64,000 nt of DNA from Flavobacterium sp. 11 (GCF_002754315.1 NZ_PEFE01000001.1:1054001-1118000), one strand, 5' to 3'. Shown: positions 29,824 through 37,822, counted from the stretch's first letter. Notes: generated from the letters alone by a model not told the origin. Translations and numbers: made by a program.

Positions 29824-30666
29824 ATGAAAGTTAACTTTTTTGACAAAGGTGTTAGAAACAAATTCTGGGTTTATTTTTCAGCAATATCTGGTGTTTTATC
29901 ATTCATACTACTTTTTAATATTGTACCCGAAGAGTATAAAGAATTTTTAAAATATTTTGGTTATGCATCTTTTTTTATTTTGATAATTATATATTTAATT
30001 ATTTGGCGTAGAGCTAATAAGCTTACTAATATAGATATTGATATTGATGGTAGTAATGTAAATATAAAATGTGGTGATTTATTTTCCGAAGACGGTCTTA
30101 AAACAATTGCATTTAATGAGTATTTTGACACTATAGTTGATGATAAAATAATATCTAATAAATCACTTAATGGTATTTTTATTAATAAATATTTTAGCGG
30201 GAAGATACAGGAACTTGATAATTTTATAGTAGAAAAATCAGATGAATTAGACGTGATTAATAATCAAGTTAATAGAAGATTGGGGGGTAAAACAGTACAA
30301 TTTAAATTAAGTACAATTTTTGTTTATGACGAATTTATACTAACTGCATTTTCTAAATTTGATGAGCATAATAAAGCAACTCTGACAATGCCTGAATACA
30401 TAGAATTTTTGATTAATTTTTGGGACAGAGTCAACCGTGTTTACGCTCAAAAAACTGTTTCCGTTCCTGTTTTCGGTTCTGGTATCACACGAATAAAAGA
30501 ACACAAAAATATAAGCGATGAAGATTTACTAAAGATAATGTTATGGACATTTAAATTAAGTGAAATGAAATTTAAACATCCTGCTAAATTAACAATTGTT
30601 ATTCATAAAGATAAAATTGGTCAAATTAACTTATTCGATATTAAATCAATAGAATTAGGAATGTAA
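29824..30666 (+). CDS. ThsA-like effector: two TM helices plus Macro domain (type II Thoeris)
   Basis: 280 residues. Two transmembrane helices lie at the N-terminus (about 15-33 and 43-62), ending in an IWRRANK stop-transfer. A cytoplasmic Macro domain fills about 75-275, with the ligand-loop motif VPVFGSGITRI near 214-224 and the final beta strand KLTIVIHKDKIG. This is the ThsA layout of type II Thoeris, in which the Macro domain binds the ThsB signal and the membrane part kills the infected cell. It directly follows thsB in one operon. The match is by architecture and sequence look, not by search. Confidence 0.83.
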   Translation: MKVNFFDKGVRNKFWVYFSAISGVLSFILLFNIVPEEYKEFLKYFGYASFFILIIIYLIIWRRANKLTNIDIDIDGSNVNIKCGDLFSEDGLKTIAFNEYFDTIVDDKIISNKSLNGIFINKYFSGKIQELDNFIVEKSDELDVINNQVNRRLGGKTVQFKLSTIFVYDEFILTAFSKFDEHNKATLTMPEYIEFLINFWDRVNRVYAQKTVSVPVFGSGITRIKEHKNISDEDLLKIMLWTFKLSEMKFKHPAKLTIVIHKDKIGQINLFDIKSIELGM

Positions 30667-30670
30667 AACC

Positions 30671-30767
30671 ACTGCCTATAACACACGCTACAAGCAATTT
30701 GGGTATTAGGCTTAATTTGAAATTGGTTTTGTATTTGGGATAATTTGCTTCGCCTGTTCGCTATCGC
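30671..30767 (+). repeat. Post-stop-codon direct repeat, copy 1
   Basis: Begins 5 bases after the thsA stop and matches 33039-33134, which begins 4 bases after another gene's stop, at roughly 80 percent. Shared blocks include actgccta, atttggg, ggcttaat, ggttttgtatttggga and tattcgctatcgc (here gttcgctatcgc). The copy stops where the IS110 region begins. Confidence 0.65.
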
Positions 30768-30802
30768 ATTCTATGATGAAAAACAAGTAAAAATTGTTAA
30801 AA

Positions 30803-31804
30803 CTACGATGCAAATTTATACGTGTTTATATATGAAGTTTCTCTGTTAATGACAGCAAAAACCCTGCTTATAAGTTTGCATCTAATATTGTTTAAAACAA
30901 GCATAGAATTTTTTCCTTCAGCCTTTTTCTTATTGTAATATTCTTTTAATTGAGGATCATACTTCAATGTGGTCATAGCGCACATTTGCAGCAAGGATTT
31001 TATTTTTTTATCAGCCATATGATTTACTTTAGTCCTGCCTTTTATACTAGAGCCGGAGCTGCATTCAAATGGGGCAACTCCAGAATAACAGGCAAATTGT
31101 CTCCAATTTTTAAAAGCCGTAAATCCTTTTGTGGCAATGATTAAATATATGCTGGTTTGTTCCCCTATTCCAGGAATGGTTCTGATGAGTTGAGTCTGTT
31201 TGTTCAACTGAGCATTTGCTTTGATGATTTCTTTCATCTTGGTTTCTATTTTGCGGATAGCATTTCTAATGGTTTTGGTTAAACTTTGATTGATTGATGA
31301 TACTTCCTTGAAAACTTCTTTACTTGCAAAACCCTTATTTTCCTTAGTTGTTTCTAAAAGCAATAATGATTTAAGCATTTTTTCTCTTTCGGTATACAGA
31401 ATTTTTAGTTTTTGAATGTCTATAGCTGTCAAAGTAAAAAGTTTGAGTTTGTCAATATTTCTATAGCTGTAATAGGCAATATCTTTAGCGTCTGATTTAT
31501 CGGTTTTTCCTCTTGAAATCCCCTTTGATCTTTTTATTTCAACGGCTGGGACAATCCATAAATCTAACTTTAAATCCATTGAAGCAGACGAAAGATGATT
31601 GGTATAAACCCCTGTGTTTTCACAACAAAAAAGAGTTTGATTTATGTCAATCTTCTTGCTTAGATTTTTGACAAACAGACTAATGCTTTTTATGTTGTTT
31701 TCAACAACAAAATGTTCCGATTTCAAAGAAGAAACATCAAGAATAGTGATATCTAATTTTAGTTTTGAAATATCAATACCCACATAAAATAAATAGTTTT
31801 TCAT
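30803..31804 (-). CDS. IS110 family transposase (DEDD recombinase)
   Basis: 333 residues. The N-terminal RuvC-like DEDD domain starts YVGIDISKLKLDITILD and contains the ENTGVYTNHL and DKSDAKDIAYYS segments with the further acidic residues. The C-terminal Transposase_20 domain has LIRTIPGIGEQTSIYLI, and a serine-containing GVAPFECSSGSSIKG with the probable nucleophile. Full length and unbroken. IS110 enzymes use an element-encoded bridge RNA to choose donor and target. Start ATG 31804. Confidence 0.92.
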   Translation of the reverse strand: MKNYLFYVGIDISKLKLDITILDVSSLKSEHFVVENNIKSISLFVKNLSKKIDINQTLFCCENTGVYTNHLSSASMDLKLDLWIVPAVEIKRSKGISRGKTDKSDAKDIAYYSYRNIDKLKLFTLTAIDIQKLKILYTEREKMLKSLLLLETTKENKGFASKEVFKEVSSINQSLTKTIRNAIRKIETKMKEIIKANAQLNKQTQLIRTIPGIGEQTSIYLIIATKGFTAFKNWRQFACYSGVAPFECSSGSSIKGRTKVNHMADKKIKSLLQMCAMTTLKYDPQLKEYYNKKKAEGKNSMLVLNNIRCKLISRVFAVINRETSYINTYKFAS

Positions 31805-31824
31805 AACTTTGGATTTAGGATAAA

Positions 31825-31980
31825 CAAAAATGTTGAACTTCTTTAGAGCCTTTATTAGACCTTGATGTCTATCATTCTATTTGAAGCAATTCAACGGGTT
31901 CAAGGAGAAGGCAGAGGACTAATGCGATAGTTAAGTCTTAAGCTTAGCTCGGGTGAAAGTTCACCTCTGCTTTCCTTTGA
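31825..31980 (-). ncRNA. Candidate IS110 bridge RNA region
   Basis: Lies just upstream of the transposase start, as in the IS110 group. Two nested stem pairs are visible: gttgaa (31832-31837) with ttcaac (31890-31895), and a 10-bp stem aaggcagagg (31908-31917) with cctctgcttt (31964-31973, one G-T pair), whose loop holds a smaller gtga/tcac hairpin. The two-stem layout is compatible with separate target- and donor-binding loops. Boundaries and fold are unverified. Confidence 0.35.
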
Positions 31981-32135
31981 ATAAATTTAATGTTTTTTAC
32001 TCTAACACAAAGTAAAGGCTCGGGTGGCAAATCCGAAAATAAGGATTAATTTAGCCCCAAACCCGCTGTAGTACCAGGACGTTGTAGACAATGCTAACGA
32101 TGACCATTCAAAACAAATTTTTATATTATACTAAT

Positions 32136-33035
32136 ATGAATATTAACTTTTTTTCTAATTCACTTCTTTGGTTATTATTAATAATTTTACCAGAAATAGT
32201 ATTTTCTCAATCAACCGACTTTACCATTCAAGAGGTAAAGTTTGAAAGTCAGGGCATCACTCTTGCAGGCTCAATTTTAACACCTAAAAAAACATTGGCA
32301 GCAGTTGTAATTGTTCATGGGTCTGATCCTGTAAAAAGAGAAATGGATTTCGCTAAACGTCTTGCCAAAGAAGGTATTGCTGTATTGACATATGATAAAC
32401 GTGGAGTTGGAGAATCTGGTGGTGTATATGTAGGGCCATCTGTTGGCACCAATAATATTGACACTACTAATCTTAATTTATTATCTCATGATGCAAGTGC
32501 AGCAGTAAATACATTTCGAACCTATTTGAAAGATAAAAAAACACCTGTAGGATTAGTTGGCTTCAGTCAAGCAGGATGGATAATCCCAATTGCTGCAAGT
32601 AAAAATCCACAAATTGAATTTATGGTTTTATTTAGTTGCCCTACAATTACAACCCTAGAACAACTTCGATTTCAGTTTTATACTAATGGAAACAATAATT
32701 TTTGGGAAAATCATACAGAATCAGAAGCTCGTGAACATATCAAAAATGATTCTGACAGGTATCAATTTACAGCTACTGACCCAAAAATTTTCTTGAGTAC
32801 TCTTTCAATTCCAGGAATTTGGCTTTTTGGTGAGAAAGATATACAGATTCCAGTAAAGTTGTGCATGGAGCAATTAAATACATTGAAAGCTCAAGGCAAA
32901 CCTTTCGAATATGCCATGTTTTCAACATTAGGACACAATACTGTTTCTGACAATATTACAGCACCTGTTGATATTTCAATTCAATGGATAAAACAGAAAG
33001 CTTTGAACATTAAGAAGTCTAAAGCATCAAAATAA
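32136..33035 (+). CDS. Secreted alpha/beta hydrolase
   Basis: 299 residues from ATG 32136, chosen because a signal peptide follows it (LLWLLLIILPEIVFSQ); an upstream in-frame ATG at 32091 lies at the IS110 edge. The nucleophile elbow is GFSQAG, the acid is in GEKDIQIP, the histidine in LGHNT, and an oxyanion region reads VHGSDPVK. The YDKRGVGESGG motif is typical of the BAAT / serine aminopeptidase S33 group. Substrate unknown. It lies between two copies of repeats shared with the Thoeris genes, so it appears to be accessory cargo. Confidence 0.82.
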   Translation: MNINFFSNSLLWLLLIILPEIVFSQSTDFTIQEVKFESQGITLAGSILTPKKTLAAVVIVHGSDPVKREMDFAKRLAKEGIAVLTYDKRGVGESGGVYVGPSVGTNNIDTTNLNLLSHDASAAVNTFRTYLKDKKTPVGLVGFSQAGWIIPIAASKNPQIEFMVLFSCPTITTLEQLRFQFYTNGNNNFWENHTESEAREHIKNDSDRYQFTATDPKIFLSTLSIPGIWLFGEKDIQIPVKLCMEQLNTLKAQGKPFEYAMFSTLGHNTVSDNITAPVDISIQWIKQKALNIKKSKASK

Positions 33036-33038
33036 AGC

Positions 33039-33134
33039 ACTGCCTAGAATAGCACCACAACGGATTTGGGCAATTGGCTTAATGGAAAGGTGGTTTTGTA
33101 TTTGGGATGATTTGCTTAGCCTATTCGCTATCGC
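33039..33134 (+). repeat. Post-stop-codon direct repeat, copy 2
   Basis: Partner of 30671-30767. It begins 4 bases after the hydrolase stop codon. In this copy the sequence is uninterrupted and continues (tcggctggtaatatggcggg) toward the 77-base repeat. Confidence 0.65.
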
Positions 33135-33216
33135 TCGGCTGGTAATATGGCGGGTTTGGTACTTTTATCAAACATTAGTGCTAGGTTCAAAATCAGGAAT
33201 TCTATTGAACTCTCTG

Positions 33217-33293
33217 GCTCTGGTGGTACTATTTCCTTTTATGTTATTCATTGTAATTTTGTAAGAAAAATTGAATATATTTGAAAATAAATA
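33217..33293 (+). repeat. 77-base direct repeat, copy 2
   Basis: Partner of 29041-29117 (69 of 77 identical). It ends 64 bases before the next gene; copy 1 ends 136 bases before thsB, so both copies precede a gene. Confidence 0.75.
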
Positions 33294-33357
33294 TTGTAAG
33301 ATTCTGTCAAATCTATAAACAAGTTAACTGCTATTTTTTAAAAACTTATCGTATAAA

Positions 33358-33981
33358 ATGTCTGTAAAGAAAAGTATTTTAGAAGAAAAAAATAATAATG
33401 AATTATATTTTTATATTCAACCAGAGAGTAGATTTGTAGCTCAGGCTGTAAAATATTCATTTGATATTTTAAAAGAAAGAGGAGAAATTTTTTCTGATGA
33501 AGAAACCAATCGTGTATTAAAGTTGATTGAGGATAAAAAATTAAAAGAGAGCCAAGAAATAATTCAAGAAAACATTTGGGATAAAAACTCAGTAGAAGAC
33601 AGCAATGCACTCGAATTATTTTCACAATTAAATATTTGGTGTTTTAGCATTGTTTTCGGAGTAATTTTCGGGAGTGTATTATTAGCATTGAATTTCAAAA
33701 AATTAAATAAAAACAAACTCTCAATAATAGTTATTGTCTTTGGTGTTTTTTATACAATTTTTCAAGTTTTTGCAATAAATTATCTTGATGAAATAAATTT
33801 TGAAATTAAAAATCTAACATTGATCTTTTCTGGTATTGGAGCAGCAATTCTTCACTATCTGTTTTGGGAGAGCTATATTGGAAGAGAAATTAGTTACCAA
33901 AAAAAGTCTATACTAATTCCTTCTGTTATTTGTATTTTGATTTATATTCCAATTATATATTTAATGATAATAGGAGATTAA
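33358..33981 (+). CDS. Hypothetical four-helix membrane protein
   Basis: 207 residues. The first 95 are soluble, charged and helical (YSFDILKERGEIFSDEETNR). The rest has four transmembrane helices (about 97-116, 123-142, 155-172, 181-203). I recognise no family. It lies in the accessory patch right after a 77-base repeat, with strongly AT-rich codons. A helical soluble domain plus four helices could be a defence effector or simply an uncharacterised membrane protein; the sequence does not say. Confidence 0.55.
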   Translation: MSVKKSILEEKNNNELYFYIQPESRFVAQAVKYSFDILKERGEIFSDEETNRVLKLIEDKKLKESQEIIQENIWDKNSVEDSNALELFSQLNIWCFSIVFGVIFGSVLLALNFKKLNKNKLSIIVIVFGVFYTIFQVFAINYLDEINFEIKNLTLIFSGIGAAILHYLFWESYIGREISYQKKSILIPSVICILIYIPIIYLMIIGD

Positions 33982-33994
33982 CACACAGGTGCCC

Positions 33995-34019
33995 GTCTGC
34001 GACGAATTCCTACTTAAAT
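33995..34019 (+). repeat. 25-base direct repeat, copy 1
   Basis: Begins gtctgcgac and ends ctacttaaat. It matches 35130-35154 at 22 of 25 bases. The two copies flank the 34070-35089 hydrolase gene. Confidence 0.55.
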
Positions 34020-34069
34020 TAAGATACAAATTATAGCGTTTGCTATGTGGATACAACTTAAAGCATTAT

Positions 34070-35089
34070 ATGAAAAATACGAGTACTATAGTTTTATTAT
34101 TTTTAGTTCAAATAAGTTTTGGACAGAGTCTAAACATAATAAATAATCAAGCAATTCAATTTAGTCTAAAGCAAAAAAAAGATACAATTGATTTTATATT
34201 AATTGACACAAAATTAGATGAAATAAAACCGATTTTTTTATTTTGTCAAGGTTCTTTACCATTGCCACTATTTGTAAAACCAGAAAAAGAAAAAATGTGG
34301 ATGATTGGCGGTGGAATTACAAATTTTGATCTTAAAGAGATTAAAAAAAATTATCATTTAATTGTAATTTCAATGCCAAAAACACCTGTTATTGTAAATG
34401 AAAAAAACTTAAATAAATCCTATTGCTATATTCCAAATCCAAAAGAACCGAATGAATTTGATAAGGATTATGTGAAGTCGGATTATTTAGAAAATTATGA
34501 AAATAGGGCGGAAATAGTTTTAAAATTCTTGCGAAAACAAAATTGGGTAGATAATTCCAAATTAATAGTTGCAGGACATTCACAAGGTTCAAAAGTTGCA
34601 ACTTTAATAGCTTTAAATAATAAACAAGTCACAAATTTGGGATTATTTGGTGCAAATCCGTTCGGTAGAATTGACCAAAATATTCGTGATTATAGAAAAA
34701 GTGCAGAAAGTAAACAAATAACTTGGGAAGAAGCTGATGAACGTATAGAGCAAACATATAAAATGTTTAAAGATTCTTACGATGAAAGAGTATTAATTGA
34801 GAATCCAAATTTATTAGCATGGAAATCATTTTCAAGACCATTAATAAATGATTGGCTGAAAATCAAAATTCCAACTTACTTAGCTTACGGAACAAATGAT
34901 ATTGCTTCAGATTTATGTGATTTAGTTCCATTATTTTATATTCAAAATTCAAAAACAAATTTGACTTATAAAAGATATTTAAATTTAGAACATAATTTTT
35001 TTGAAGTAAAAGAAAATGGAAGGGCAAACTATGAAAAAGAACATTGGAAAGAAGTAATGAACGAATTTATTAAATGGACATTAAAATAA
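34070..35089 (+). CDS. Secreted alpha/beta hydrolase-like protein
   Basis: 339 residues from ATG 34070, which begins a signal peptide (STIVLLFLVQISFGQS). The catalytic triad appears as AGHSQGSK (serine), YGTNDIASD (aspartate) and LEHNFFEV (histidine). An FLFCQGSLPLP segment supplies the oxyanion region. Related to uncharacterised Bacteroidota alpha/beta hydrolases; the substrate is unknown. Flanked by a 25-base direct repeat, like cassette cargo, and very AT-rich. Confidence 0.75.
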   Translation: MKNTSTIVLLFLVQISFGQSLNIINNQAIQFSLKQKKDTIDFILIDTKLDEIKPIFLFCQGSLPLPLFVKPEKEKMWMIGGGITNFDLKEIKKNYHLIVISMPKTPVIVNEKNLNKSYCYIPNPKEPNEFDKDYVKSDYLENYENRAEIVLKFLRKQNWVDNSKLIVAGHSQGSKVATLIALNNKQVTNLGLFGANPFGRIDQNIRDYRKSAESKQITWEEADERIEQTYKMFKDSYDERVLIENPNLLAWKSFSRPLINDWLKIKIPTYLAYGTNDIASDLCDLVPLFYIQNSKTNLTYKRYLNLEHNFFEVKENGRANYEKEHWKEVMNEFIKWTLK

Positions 35090-35129
35090 ATTGAAACTAG
35101 CTCTCATTTGTCCACGTTTTCGGGCGTTA

Positions 35130-35154
35130 GTCTGCGACAAATATCTACTTAAAT
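35130..35154 (+). repeat. 25-base direct repeat, copy 2
   Basis: Begins gtctgcgac and ends ctacttaaat. It lies about 40 bases after the hydrolase stop and is preceded by gggcgtta. It marks the right border of the accessory patch. Confidence 0.55.
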
Positions 35155-35163
35155 AAAAACCAT

Positions 35164-35197
35164 AAAAAACGGCACCCCTAAATGAGTGCCGTTTTTT
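35164..35197. terminator. Bidirectional terminator
   Basis: Stem AAAAAACGGCAC / GTGCCGTTTTTT with a 10-base loop. It lies between the convergent hydrolase and NTF2-like genes, with A- and T-tracts suited to both directions. Confidence 0.8.
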
Positions 35198-35239
35198 TAT
35201 GAGATACATTCGGAGTTCTGCAAACTGGGACTTAAAAAT

Positions 35240-35785
35240 TTATTTCTTCGGTGGCATTGCTTCCATGATAGGCACTCGATCCAGATATTGGTTGACCATA
35301 TCAATTTTATCCTCCGAATTAAAATGATACGTGGAATGAATCCATTGTGTCATGCTCTTGCCTCCTTTGTATTTTGCGGTGGTTTTGTACCAACTAAGAA
35401 GCCAGATGCCATCCATCGGAATGTTGCCTTTCTCGTTTACTTTGACTGGCAACCAAATTTCTTTTTCAAAAGTGATGGTTTCAATAACGTTACCTCTTCG
35501 GTCTCTCCAGTATTTTTCTATGGCTGGTTTTCCTACCAGACTGTCTCCGCTATTCCAGTAATACTTGGCATCCTCGGCAAAGCTGTCTGTCCAGGAATCC
35601 ATGTCGTTTTTCGATAAATCTGCTAACATTTTTTTCCCGATATCGGAATATTTGCTATCGGCAAATTCTGTTGGAGATGTTGGTGTATCAGGTGTTTCAG
35701 AAGTTGATACTGCTTTTGGTGTAGCTTCTTTTTTGCATGCTACAAAAAGGGTCGCACACAGGACGAATAAAAGTAATTTTTTCAT
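35240..35785 (-). CDS. NTF2/SnoaL-like lipoprotein
   Basis: 181 residues. A lipoprotein signal peptide (LLLFVLCATLFVAC, C17) is followed by a Thr/Ser/Pro-rich linker (about 18-45) and an NTF2-like cone domain with DSWTDSFAEDAKYYW, KPAIEKYWRDR and a C-terminal HSTYHFNSEDKI. Such domains bind small ligands or act as enzymes; the role here is unknown. A monocistronic gene next to the accessory patch, but with ordinary composition. Confidence 0.75.
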   Translation of the reverse strand: MKKLLLFVLCATLFVACKKEATPKAVSTSETPDTPTSPTEFADSKYSDIGKKMLADLSKNDMDSWTDSFAEDAKYYWNSGDSLVGKPAIEKYWRDRRGNVIETITFEKEIWLPVKVNEKGNIPMDGIWLLSWYKTTAKYKGGKSMTQWIHSTYHFNSEDKIDMVNQYLDRVPIMEAMPPKK

Positions 35786-35957
35786 AAGGTGAAGTTTTAA
35801 AACAATTAGTGTTAGTTTAAAATGCTTACCATTATGTCTTAGTAGGTTAAATAGGAGAATAAATGTACTAAAAAAGATAGTGCGTTTATGATTTTTGCTG
35901 ATAAATATTTTTTACAAGTATCTGATTGTCAATACAAAATGATTAAAAATGTATTTT

Positions 35958-36806
35958 CTAGAAACCGTAAGTAACGCCTAAACCAAATACTTCTCTCACC
36001 TGAACGGCTTTTACGGAATTGTCATCATAAATGGCTTGTACCGCTACATTTGCCGACAAGTATTTATTGATTTTCATGATGACATTCATTTGATAATCGA
36101 CATCTATATTTTGCGGATTATCTAAATAATTAGAATATAAATTCAATCGGTTTTCTACAGATACATTTGTCATGATATTTAATTTGTAATATCCCTGAAT
36201 ACTGGCACCAAATTCAAATCTGGAAGTATCGCCTTGCAAGACTCCAAAAGAAGGGCCAAATTCAGTAAAATGATCGTCAACCAAAATTAATTTTGCTGTA
36301 GCTGGAGAAAAGTTAACACTTAGGTTGTTGCTTTTTTTCCATAACATTCCGGGTCCAAATTGAAAATAGGAAGGTGAAAAGAAATGAGAAATTCTGACTC
36401 CATTTTTGTCAAAACCAGAATCCATTTGTGTTTTTAAATTAAAAAAAACAGAATAGTACCAATCGCCTTTGGCTTTTTTACCCCAAAGGGAATTCAATTC
36501 TAAACGGTCATCCGTCTTTGCCGTTTTTTCGTCTCCTTTTATTTTGCTTAAACCGTAGCCTAGAATGAATTTGTTATCCCAGACCACATCTCCTTTTTTA
36601 TAATTGAAATCATAATTAAGGCTAAAATTCCCGGCAACGTTTGAAGTCCCTCCGCCCAGCCATTGTTTATTGTAAGCAGATTGACTAAAAAGCAAGGAGA
36701 TATTTCCTTTTTTGGTCCAAAGTTTTGTAGTGTCTTTTGAAGTTTCTTGCGCATGTATAGAGATTATCGCAAAAAGTAATACGATAGAAAAAGCTATTTT
36801 TTTCAT
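35958..36806 (-). CDS. DUF3078 outer-membrane beta-barrel protein
   Basis: 282 residues with a signal peptide (FSIVLLFAIISIHAQ) and repeated amphipathic strands ending in an aromatic residue (GLGVTYGF). The motif LLFSQSAYNKQWLGGGTSN is characteristic of the Bacteroidota DUF3078 family. The function is unknown; the fold suggests an outer-membrane barrel. It is the last gene on the minus strand after the SUF cluster. Confidence 0.8.
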   Translation of the reverse strand: MKKIAFSIVLLFAIISIHAQETSKDTTKLWTKKGNISLLFSQSAYNKQWLGGGTSNVAGNFSLNYDFNYKKGDVVWDNKFILGYGLSKIKGDEKTAKTDDRLELNSLWGKKAKGDWYYSVFFNLKTQMDSGFDKNGVRISHFFSPSYFQFGPGMLWKKSNNLSVNFSPATAKLILVDDHFTEFGPSFGVLQGDTSRFEFGASIQGYYKLNIMTNVSVENRLNLYSNYLDNPQNIDVDYQMNVIMKINKYLSANVAVQAIYDDNSVKAVQVREVFGLGVTYGF

Positions 36807-36856
36807 GACTTTATATTTTAAATTCCACCATTAAAGTATAAAATAAATGCAATATA

Positions 36857-37369
36857 TTACTCCTTTTTAGGCGCTTTGTACAATGGAACGGCAGAGCATG
36901 CTTCGCCATACATAATACTTCGTGCAAAAGGTTGCAAGTAATGCGCAGCTAATACATAGGCCCGCATCGGAACCGGTTTTCTGGAGCACCCTTTTATGAT
37001 AATGGGCTTATTTTTATAAACGGAATAATCAATTTTAGGCAATAATTCTTCGTAAAGCGAAGCGTCTAAATCTTCTAATGTTCCATTGATGATTTTCTTT
37101 GCAAATGGCGCTAATTGAATCGCAACCAGAATAGAAGCCCAAGCCGGAACAATAGCATCTGTACTGCAATGAATAGCAACATACTGATCTTGGTATTGTG
37201 ACCAATCCTGATTTTTCAGCTCTTCTCTAAAGTCTTTTTCTTTCAATAAAAAACCTTCCAAAAGCCATTGCGAAATATCGATTTGCGTACGAATTCCTTT
37301 TGGATAATAATCTTCGAGATCGAAAACTTCCAAAACACTATTCGCAACTTTATTTATTATTTCTTCCAT
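36857..37369 (-). CDS. DUF2480 family protein
   Basis: 170 residues, soluble, no signal peptide. Motifs such as IDISQWLLEGFLLKEKDFR and IIIKGCSRKPVPMRAYV are those I associate with DUF2480, often found beside suf genes in Bacteroidota. The function is unknown; a conserved cysteine in KGCS could bind a metal. It is separated from the sufT-like gene by an empty hairpin (37385-37426). Confidence 0.8.
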   Translation of the reverse strand: MEEIINKVANSVLEVFDLEDYYPKGIRTQIDISQWLLEGFLLKEKDFREELKNQDWSQYQDQYVAIHCSTDAIVPAWASILVAIQLAPFAKKIINGTLEDLDASLYEELLPKIDYSVYKNKPIIIKGCSRKPVPMRAYVLAAHYLQPFARSIMYGEACSAVPLYKAPKKE

Positions 37370-37384
37370 TTGAACAAGTTTAAA

Positions 37385-37426
37385 AGATTTAAAGTTTAAA
37401 GTTGCTTAACCTTAAACTTTAAATCT
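37385..37426. repeat. Empty intergenic hairpin between sufT-like and DUF2480 genes
   Basis: Two 19-base arms (37385-37403 and 37408-37426) pair with one wobble around a 4-base loop. Arm sequence is of the tttaaagtttaaagtt type, the same family as the repeats flanking the four-helix-bundle gene. Confidence 0.8.
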
Positions 37427-37436
37427 GAAACAAATT

Positions 37437-37760
37437 TTATAACATTCCCAATTCTAATTTTGCTTCTTCGCTCATTAAATCTTTGCTCCAAGGTGGATCA
37501 AAAGTAATTTCTACTTCAGCATCTTTTACATTAGTAATCGATTTTACTTTTTCTTCCACTTCTCTTGGCAGGCTTTCTGCAACGGGACAGTTTGGAGAAG
37601 TAAGTGTCATCAGGATTTTTACTTCATAATCGGTATTGACCATTACGTCATAAATCAATCCTAATTCGTAAATATCTACAGGAATCTCCGGATCGTAAAT
37701 AGTCTTTAATATTTTTACGATTGATTCTCCTAATTCAGTGGTGTCTATTTCTTGTGTCAT
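37437..37760 (-). CDS. sufT: SUF-associated DUF59 iron-sulfur assembly protein (SufT-like)
   Basis: 107 residues of the DUF59/MIP18 family. Conserved parts are LKTIYDPEIPVDIYELGLIY, the reactive-cysteine motif SPNCPVAESLP and VEITFDPPWSKDLMS. Members help load Fe-S clusters on target proteins. It is in the SUF locus, separated from sufE by the GxxExxY cassette. The gene symbol follows common naming for the family. Confidence 0.85.
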   Translation of the reverse strand: MTQEIDTTELGESIVKILKTIYDPEIPVDIYELGLIYDVMVNTDYEVKILMTLTSPNCPVAESLPREVEEKVKSITNVKDAEVEITFDPPWSKDLMSEEAKLELGML

Positions 37761-37792
37761 TTTTTAACAATTTATTTTTTATTATTTTTTTG

Positions 37793-37822
37793 AACCATAT
37801 AAGGAATATAAGGTCATTTAAG
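37793..37822. repeat. Left arm of the GxxExxY-flanking inverted repeat
   Basis: 30 bases beginning aaccatataagg. It is the inverse of 38259-38288 at 27 of 30 positions. It lies 8 bases past the GxxExxY stop codon. Confidence 0.8.

Larger units (their letters stand above)
30770..32080 (-). mobile_element. IS110-family insertion element (ends approximate)
   Basis: The transposase (30803-31804) is followed by a short 3' flank and preceded by a long structured non-coding flank of about 270 bases, the layout of the IS110 group where the left end encodes the bridge RNA. The element interrupts the post-stop repeat, which resembles 33039-33134 up to 30767. Exact ends cannot be read, since IS110 elements lack clear inverted repeats and long duplications. 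Confidence 0.7.
33036..33357. other. Repeat-filled spacer
   Basis: 322 bases holding copy 2 of the post-stop repeat (33039-33134) and copy 2 of the 77-base repeat (33217-33293). The short plus-strand frame inside it is repeat sequence, not a gene. Confidence 0.6.

Noticed and set aside
33082..33264. 60-codon plus-strand frame after the hydrolase
   Set aside because: It falls inside two repeat copies (33039-33134 and 33217-33293) and is explained by repeat sequence.
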